Of a stretch of DNA of 64,000 nt, positions 57,853 through 64,000 are shown piece by piece (within the stretch, counting starts at the first letter, position 1; every line of letters begins with the position of its first letter). The notes under the pieces were generated by a model. It made no database searches. It was given only the letters and a program-made list of their open reading frames with translations, and had not been told where the DNA came from. Made by a program: the position numbers and the translations under genes. The stretch comes from Alphaproteobacteria bacterium HGW-Alphaproteobacteria-18. Its GTDB lineage: Bacteria; Pseudomonadota; Alphaproteobacteria; Caulobacterales; Hyphomonadaceae. The stretch lies in contig PHEH01000004.1 of NCBI GenBank assembly GCA_002841155.1, positions 1-64,000 of the forward strand. The letters are read 5' to 3'.

Positions 57853-59361
57853 TCAGATCCCCAGTTTGGCCTTCAGGATATCGTTCACAGCCTTCGGATT
57901 GGCCTTGCCGCCCGAGGCTTTCATCACCTGACCGACAAACCAGCCGAGCGTCTGGGGCTTGTCTTTCACCTTGGCGACCTGATCGGGATTGGCCGCGATG
58001 ATCTCATCGACAACCTTCTCGATGGCGCCGGTATCGGTCACCTGTTTGAGGCCATGCTTCTCGACGATGGCAGCGGCCTCGCCTTCATCCGCAATCATCC
58101 GGGCAAAGACATCCTTGGCGATCTTGCCGCTGATCGTGTCGTTCGAGATCAGCTCGATCAGTCCGCCGAGCGCAGGGGCCGAAACCGGGCTCTCTGAAAG
58201 CTCGAGGCCTTCCTTGTTGAGATAGCCGAACAGCTCCTGCGTCACCCAGTTGGCGGTGAGCTTTGCGTCGCGCCCCTTGGCAGCTTCCTCGAAGAAAGCG
58301 GCCTTATCCGCATCGGATGTCAGCACGCCGGCATCATAGCGGGAGAGGCCATAGTCTTTCTCGAAGCGCGCGCGCTTCTGGTCTGGCAGTTCCGGCAGCG
58401 AGGCCCGGATTTCCTCGATCCAGGCTTGCTCGACTTCCAGCGGCAGAAGGTCCGGGTCCGGAAAATAGCGATAGTCATGCGCGTCTTCCTTCGAGCGCAT
58501 CGAGCGGGTCTCGCCCTTCACCGGATCGAAGAGGCGCGTCTCCTGATCCACCTTGCCGCCGCCTTCGATGATCTCGATCTGGCGGCGGGCCTCATATTCG
58601 ATGGCCTGTTGAATGAAGCGGTAGGAGTTCATGTTCTTGAGTTCGCAGCGCGTGCCCAGATGTTTGAAATCGCCGGTCTCGCGGAATTTCTCATACTGGC
58701 CCGGCTTGCAGACCGAGACGTTCACATCGGCGCGCAGATTGCCCTTCTCCATGTCCCCGTCACAGGTGCCCAGCGCGATCACGATAGCGCGCAGCTTCTT
58801 CACATAGGCGGCTGCCTCCGCCGGCGAGCGGATGTCGGGCTTGGAGACGATCTCCATCAGCGCGACGCCCGAGCGGTTGAGGTCCACATAGGTCGAGTTC
58901 GGGTCCATGTCGTGGATCGACTTGCCCGCATCCTGTTCCAGGTGGAGACGCTCGATACGGCAGGGGAAGGAGTAATCCTCCTTGCCCGGCACCTCGACAT
59001 CCACCTCGATCTCGCCCTCACCGACGATGGGGTGGGCGAACTGGCTGATCTGATAGCCCTGCGGGAGGTCTGGATAGAAATAGTTCTTCCGGTCAAAGCG
59101 GCTGTAGGTGTTGATCTCAGCCTTCAGGCCAAGGCCGGTACGGATCGCCTGCTCGACACAGAAGCGGTTGATCACCGGCAGCATGCCCGGCATCGCGGCG
59201 TCCACGAGGGAGACGTTGCAGTTGGGATCGGCGCCAAAGGTCGTCGACGCGCCGGAGAACAGCTTCGCATTCGACGCCACCTGGGCGTGGATTTCGAGCC
59301 CCATGACGACTTCCCAGTCGCCGGTTTCGCCTTTGATGCGGAAGGGGGTGCGTTCGGTCAT
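57853..59361 (-). CDS. gatB: Asp-tRNA(Asn)/Glu-tRNA(Gln) amidotransferase subunit B
   Basis: [50 protein letters not shown]. Confidence 0.97.
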   Translation of the reverse strand: MTERTPFRIKGETGDWEVVMGLEIHAQVASNAKLFSGASTTFGADPNCNVSLVDAAMPGMLPVINRFCVEQAIRTGLGLKAEINTYSRFDRKNYFYPDLPQGYQISQFAHPIVGEGEIEVDVEVPGKEDYSFPCRIERLHLEQDAGKSIHDMDPNSTYVDLNRSGVALMEIVSKPDIRSPAEAAAYVKKLRAIVIALGTCDGDMEKGNLRADVNVSVCKPGQYEKFRETGDFKHLGTRCELKNMNSYRFIQQAIEYEARRQIEIIEGGGKVDQETRLFDPVKGETRSMRSKEDAHDYRYFPDPDLLPLEVEQAWIEEIRASLPELPDQKRARFEKDYGLSRYDAGVLTSDADKAAFFEEAAKGRDAKLTANWVTQELFGYLNKEGLELSESPVSAPALGGLIELISNDTISGKIAKDVFARMIADEGEAAAIVEKHGLKQVTDTGAIEKVVDEIIAANPDQVAKVKDKPQTLGWFVGQVMKASGGKANPKAVNDILKAKLGI

Positions 59362-59536
59362 CGCTTCTCTCAATCAATCCTGCACAGATTCAGGGCTCTT
59401 CTAACCCTCCCCGGCGGGGCCTGTCGAGCGACGCTGACACCGCAGGGCGGCGGCCAGTTGAACAGCGCCGGAATGGGGTTCATATTGCCCATTGCTCAGG
59501 CCAGATCAGCTGGATGGAGCGAAGGGCAGGACGCGC

Positions 59537-59941
59537 ATGCTGTTCAAGATGATCCTTGAGGGCGCCCGCGAGGAAGAACGCGGCATTGCGCGGGGTTTCC
59601 TGAAACATATCGTGGCGGGATTTGCGGGCGGTTTGGCCCTGGGCGGCGTGCTGGTTGCGGGCATTTTCCTGATGTTCAGCGGCCTGGACCTGGACGTGCC
59701 GTTGGTTTTCGTGGCGGCCATGCTACTGCAATTCGGCCCCATCGGCGGGCTGATCGGGGCGGGCGTCTATCTCTCCCGCATCACGGATCGCAGCCGCGAG
59801 GAAGACATCCACAAAGACGAGGACGAGGACGACGGCGACGACGAGCCGCGCGGCGGCACCAGAGCACCCGCCATCAAGGCCAGGCCTGCGCGCCGCGCCC
59901 CTCGCCCGCCTAGATCTTCCCCTCTTCCCGTGCCCGCCTGA
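59537..59941 (+). CDS. hypothetical membrane protein
   Basis: Two TM segments, acidic DEDEDDGDDE tail. Confidence 0.55.
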   Translation: MLFKMILEGAREEERGIARGFLKHIVAGFAGGLALGGVLVAGIFLMFSGLDLDVPLVFVAAMLLQFGPIGGLIGAGVYLSRITDRSREEDIHKDEDEDDGDDEPRGGTRAPAIKARPARRAPRPPRSSPLPVPA

Positions 59942-60395
59942 CGCGCTCGGCGCGGGCGGCCATCTTCTCCTTTACCGAAGCAGATGACGATACACGGGTC
60001 GGCGCTTCCTCTTCTGACGTGGGAAGGGGCGCAGGCTCTGCCATGTCGGCTTCCTCTGGTTCCAGCTTTCCCTCGGCGATCAGCTTGCGGCGGCGCGCAG
60101 CCACCCGCGCTTCGCGCTCCATGTGGGCCTTGCTTTTGCCGCCGAGAAGGCCACCCAGCCTGCCTTTTCGGGCAGAGGGTTGTCCGCGGGATTCAAGGTC
60201 AGCTGCGTCTTCCTTCCGGCGCTTGAGCACCGTTGAAATGCGCCAGGAAACATAGGCAGCAACTAGAACGCAGACGAGCAGCATCATGCGCATTTCCGGC
60301 GCGAAGAGGCTGTAGCCATTCTGCGCCAGAATACCGGCCATCACCACGAGACCGAGGCCGAGGATAATTGCGAAAATTGTAAAGTAACGGACCAT
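59910..60395 (-). CDS. hypothetical membrane protein
   Basis: MVRYFTIFAIILGLGLVVMAG..., charged C-terminus; 32-nt convergent overlap with neighbour. Confidence 0.6.
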   Translation of the reverse strand: MVRYFTIFAIILGLGLVVMAGILAQNGYSLFAPEMRMMLLVCVLVAAYVSWRISTVLKRRKEDAADLESRGQPSARKGRLGGLLGGKSKAHMEREARVAARRRKLIAEGKLEPEEADMAEPAPLPTSEEEAPTRVSSSASVKEKMAARAERVRRAREEGKI

Positions 60396-60405
60396 GTGGC
60401 CCAGA

Positions 60406-61878
60406 TTACCACCAGCGATCCGGCTTGGCCACAAAGCCAGCTGCATCTTCCAGCGCGCCGCCCACCCGGAAACAGGCCGTCTCGTCCAGCGCCTTGCCGA
60501 TCACCTGCAGGCCAAGGGGCAATCCGCTCGCTGAAAGCCCGGCCGGAACCGAGATGCCCGGCAGGCCGGCAAGGTTTGCCGTCACGGTGAACACATCCAT
60601 CAGATACATCTCAAGCGGGTCGCCCGACTTTTCACCAAACGCAAAAGCGGTCGACGGACAGGCCGGTGTCAGGATCGCGTCGCACGTCTCGAAGGCGTCG
60701 ACGAAATCCTGGAAAATCTTGGCACGGACCTTCTGCGCCCGGAGGTAATAGGCATCGTAATAGCCCGAGGAGAGCACATAGGTGCCGATCATCAGGCGGC
60801 GTTGCACTTCCTTGCCGAAGCCGCTGGCGCGGGAGGCTTCATAAGTCTGCGTCAGGTTATTGCCTTCCACGCGCGCGCCATAGCGCATGCCATCATAGCG
60901 GGCGAGGTTGGACGAGGCTTCTGCCGGAGCGACGATGTAATAGGCCGGCAAGGCATATTTCGTGTGCGGCAGGGAGATGTCGACGATCTCGGCGCCGGCC
61001 GCCTTCAGCCAGGCAATGCCCTGCTGCCACAGCGCGTCGATCTCTTCAGAGAGCCCTTCAATCCGGTATTCCTTCGGAATGCCGATCTTCATGCCTTTGA
61101 CACCCTTGCGCACATCGGCGCGCCAGTCAGGCGTTTCGATATTCAGCGAGGTGGAATCCTTGGGATCATGGCTGCACATGATTTCCAGAAGGAGGGCTGA
61201 GTCCTCCACCGTCTTGGCAATGGGGCCGGCCTGATCCAGCGAGGAGGCGAACGCCACCATGCCATAACGGCTGGCGCGGCCATAGGTTGGCTTGATGCCG
61301 ACCGTGCCGGTGAAGGAGGCAGGCTGGCGGATCGAGCCGCCGGTGTCGGACGCCGTCGCTGCCAGGCAGAGATTGCCCGAAACCGCCGCCGCCGAGCCGC
61401 CTGAGGAACCGCCCGGTGTCAGCCCAGCATTGTCGCCCTTGCGGCGCCAGGGATTGATCGGCGGGCCAAAGCGCGAGGTCTCGTTGGACGAGCCCATGGC
61501 GAACTCGTCCATGTTGAGCTTGCCCAGCATGACGGCGCCTTCATCCCAGAGGTTCTGGGTAACAGTGGACTCATAGGTCGGCGTGAATTCGCCCAGAATG
61601 TTCGAACAAGCGGTCGTGCGTACGCCCTTGGTGCAATAGAGATCCTTGATGCCCAGCGGCGCGCCTTCCAGCCGGCCGCCCTCGCCCTTGGCGATGCGGG
61701 CATCGGAGGCCTTGGCCATTTCCATGGCCTTTTCCGGCGTCTCGACGACATACGCATTCAGGATGCGCGCCTTTTCCATCGCCTGGAGAAATGCCCCTGT
61801 GATCTCGGCAGAGGAAAACTGCTTGGATTTCAGGCCATCGAGCGCGGCAGCAAGGGTCAGGTCGGTCAGGTCGGTCAT
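60406..61878 (-). CDS. gatA: Asp-tRNA(Asn)/Glu-tRNA(Gln) amidotransferase subunit A
   Basis: [24 protein letters not shown]...[36 protein letters not shown]. Confidence 0.97.
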   Translation of the reverse strand: MTDLTDLTLAAALDGLKSKQFSSAEITGAFLQAMEKARILNAYVVETPEKAMEMAKASDARIAKGEGGRLEGAPLGIKDLYCTKGVRTTACSNILGEFTPTYESTVTQNLWDEGAVMLGKLNMDEFAMGSSNETSRFGPPINPWRRKGDNAGLTPGGSSGGSAAAVSGNLCLAATASDTGGSIRQPASFTGTVGIKPTYGRASRYGMVAFASSLDQAGPIAKTVEDSALLLEIMCSHDPKDSTSLNIETPDWRADVRKGVKGMKIGIPKEYRIEGLSEEIDALWQQGIAWLKAAGAEIVDISLPHTKYALPAYYIVAPAEASSNLARYDGMRYGARVEGNNLTQTYEASRASGFGKEVQRRLMIGTYVLSSGYYDAYYLRAQKVRAKIFQDFVDAFETCDAILTPACPSTAFAFGEKSGDPLEMYLMDVFTVTANLAGLPGISVPAGLSASGLPLGLQVIGKALDETACFRVGGALEDAAGFVAKPDRWW

Positions 61879-62016
61879 CGGGAAATCCCATAGAGAATAA
61901 CCTCCGCCTGCTAGGCCCCAACGCCCGAAAGTTCAAGTGTCCGTGAGGCCGCTTGCTGCGGTTGCGGGGCGGGTGCAAGCTGGGCTCATGCCTCACTGCT
62001 ACATCCGGAGCATTCC

Positions 62017-62454
62017 ATGTTGAAGCCTGCTGCCTTCCTTGCCGCCGCCATTGTGCTGGCGTCCTGCACCTCGATGCCCGGTAAGCCTGTGCCTCGCGGC
62101 ATAGCCGCCTATGAGGGCGATCCCCGCCTCGGTGAGCCGGCCAACAGCATCTGCTTTGCCTCGACCATTGACGGCTTCAGCGCCAACAAGGATCGCACGG
62201 TCATCCTTCGCGATGGCCGCAAGGAATACCTGGTTGAAGTGCTCGGCGCCTGCCCGGAACTGGAATTTGCCCAGGCCATCGGGATCGACGCGCGCACCAG
62301 CTGCCTGACCCGCAGCGACGCCCTGATCGTCTCAAGCTCCCTGATGGGCCAAACCACAACCGTTGGGCCCAATCGCTGCCTGATCAAGGATATCTACACC
62401 TGGAACTCAAAGGCTGAGGCCAAAGAAGACGCTGAAGCGGCCCCTGCCGAATAA
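62017..62454 (+). CDS. lipoprotein, DUF6491-like
   Basis: Lipobox VLASCTSMPG; NSICFASTIDGFS...CLTRSDALIVSSS. Confidence 0.7.
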   Translation: MLKPAAFLAAAIVLASCTSMPGKPVPRGIAAYEGDPRLGEPANSICFASTIDGFSANKDRTVILRDGRKEYLVEVLGACPELEFAQAIGIDARTSCLTRSDALIVSSSLMGQTTTVGPNRCLIKDIYTWNSKAEAKEDAEAAPAE

Positions 62455-62499
62455 TTTTCCCGGCCGGCCCGATGGCATGCGCCGCGCGGCGTGCTAGCT

Positions 62500-62892
62500 A
62501 TGCCCCTTATGGTCACATCATCTGGGGGCACGCGCGTCGAGGTCAAAACCTCGCCCCTTCACGGACGCGGATTGTTTGCTTCAACGGATATTCCGGCCGG
62601 CGCGTTGCTTGGCGTCTACCCGCTGCTGATCCTGTCTCACGAAGACATTGAGCAGCTGAAGCCTACCCGGCTCTACCACTATGTTTTCTACGTCGATGAG
62701 CGCGAGGACGGCGCCGTGCGTGCCGCAGTCGCCTTCGGCAAGATCTCCATGTGCAATCACAGCCCTGACGCCAACGCAGACTTCTACGTTGACGCAGACG
62801 CAGAAACCGTCACCCTGACCTCGCGTGTCGCCTTGAAAACAGGCGATGAAATTCTCATTGATTACGAAGACTTTGCTGACGAGGCGCTTTGA
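62500..62892 (+). CDS. SET domain-containing protein
   Basis: VEVKTSPLHGRGLFASTDIPAGALLGVYP...MCNHSPDANADFYVDADAETVTLTSRVALKTGDEILIDYEDF. Confidence 0.9.
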   Translation: MPLMVTSSGGTRVEVKTSPLHGRGLFASTDIPAGALLGVYPLLILSHEDIEQLKPTRLYHYVFYVDEREDGAVRAAVAFGKISMCNHSPDANADFYVDADAETVTLTSRVALKTGDEILIDYEDFADEAL

Positions 62893-62940
62893 GCCCCGCA
62901 GCTGGCCACACGGCCGATCAAAAAAATTGGAGGAAAACAC

Positions 62941-64000
62941 ATGAGCCAGACCGTTCCCGCTACCGGCCTGCAACTGCGCAGCCTTGTCACCAAAGACGGC
63001 AAGCTGGAGCTTTCGCTCGCCGAAGTCGCTGTGCCCGAGCCCGGCCCGGATGATGTGGTGATCCAGATCGAGGCGACCCCGATCAACCCGTCCGATCTCG
63101 GCCTCCTCGTCGGCGGCGCCGATATGAGCACGGCGAAAGCCTCCGGGACCAAGGATCGCCCGGTCATCACCGCCGATGTGCCCCCGCCTGCCCTGCGCGC
63201 GATGGCCGCGCGGCTCGACCTCTCCATGCCCGTCGGCAATGAGGGCGCCGGTATCGTCGTGAAGGCTGGCTCATCGCCCACCGCTCAGGCCCTGCTCGGC
63301 AAGCGCGTGACCGGTCTTGGCGGCGAGATGTATGCCCAGTACCGGATGCTGAATGTGGCGCAGGTGATGGAGCTGCCCGCTGGCGCCACCTCGCGTGATG
63401 GCGCCTCCTGCTTCGTCAATCCGCTGACAGCGCTCTCCTTTGTGGAGACCATGCGCGCTGAAGGTCGCAAGGGCATCGTCCACACAGCGGCCGCCTCAAA
63501 CCTTGGCCAGATGCTGGTGAAGATCTGCCAGAAGGACAATGTCCCGCTGGTCAACATCGTCCGCAAGAAGGAGCAGGCCGATCTCCTGAAAGGCCTCGGC
63601 GCGAAATACATCGTCGATTCGACCTCGCCGAACTTCATGGAAGAACTGATTGTCGCCCTGGCCGAAACCGACACGACACTCGGCTTTGACGCCATCGGCG
63701 GCGGCCCGCTCGCCGGCCAGCTGCTGATCGCCATGGAAGCGGCCGCGAGCCGCAAGATGAAAGAGTTCAGCCGCTATGGCTCGGGCCAGGAAACGCAGGT
63801 CTATATCTATGGCCGGCTCGACATGTCGCCGACCCTGGTGCCGCCCGGCGTGGGCTTTGCCTGGAACCTGTCGGGCTACCTGCTGACACCTTTCCTGCAA
63901 AAGGCAGGCGCCGAGGTGCGCGCCAAGATGCGTCAGCGCGTGATGGACGAACTGACCACCACCTTCGCCAGCCACTACACCGCCGAAATCTCACTCGCCG
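62941..64000 (+). CDS. zinc-binding dehydrogenase family protein (3' end outside window)
   Basis: MSQTVPATGLQLRSLVTKDGKLELSLAEVAVPEPGPDDVVIQIEATPINPSDLG; open to window end. Confidence 0.85.
   Translation, partial: MSQTVPATGLQLRSLVTKDGKLELSLAEVAVPEPGPDDVVIQIEATPINPSDLGLLVGGADMSTAKASGTKDRPVITADVPPPALRAMAARLDLSMPVGNEGAGIVVKAGSSPTAQALLGKRVTGLGGEMYAQYRMLNVAQVMELPAGATSRDGASCFVNPLTALSFVETMRAEGRKGIVHTAAASNLGQMLVKICQKDNVPLVNIVRKKEQADLLKGLGAKYIVDSTSPNFMEELIVALAETDTTLGFDAIGGGPLAGQLLIAMEAAASRKMKEFSRYGSGQETQVYIYGRLDMSPTLVPPGVGFAWNLSGYLLTPFLQKAGAEVRAKMRQRVMDELTTTFASHYTAEISLA

Overview
GC-rich alphaproteobacterial chromosome, probably Hyphomonadaceae/Caulobacterales-like (divK-pleD, hdaA-ppk-ppx, NDUFA12, aat/DUF2155; inferred from gene content only). 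Bases 1..~4080 look like the integrase end of an integrative conjugative element: TrbI C-terminus, DUF2274, DUF736, an AbiE-type type IV toxin-antitoxin pair and a tyrosine recombinase, ending at the 3' end of a tRNA-Ser(GCT). The remainder is mostly housekeeping: an HfsAB-like polysaccharide export pair, two M17 aminopeptidases, thiSG, aroQ-accB-accC, aat, mlaD-like, aspS, rnd, ppx/ppk, hdaA, purMN, ndk, holC, lptFG, topA, rnr, rpmG, pleD/divK, dinB and gatA/gatB. Most interesting signals: (1) a 750-aa protein joining the C-terminal TSCPD/CxxC tail of B12-dependent ribonucleotide reductase to an Ala-rich region with no recognisable catalytic domain, behind a strongly structured leader; (2) a chemoreceptor gene flanked by a 67-bp near-perfect direct repeat that includes the pepA start codon; (3) two intergenic arrays of a 10-bp-period GGACA/TGTCC motif; (4) a cloverleaf-like four-stem inverted-repeat element with compensating arms near 35.6 kb; (5) a low-GC in-frame insertion block inside aspS; (6) a DUF559 endonuclease-like gene bracketed by inverted REP-like palindromes. 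No searches could be run, so family names are from reading the translations.
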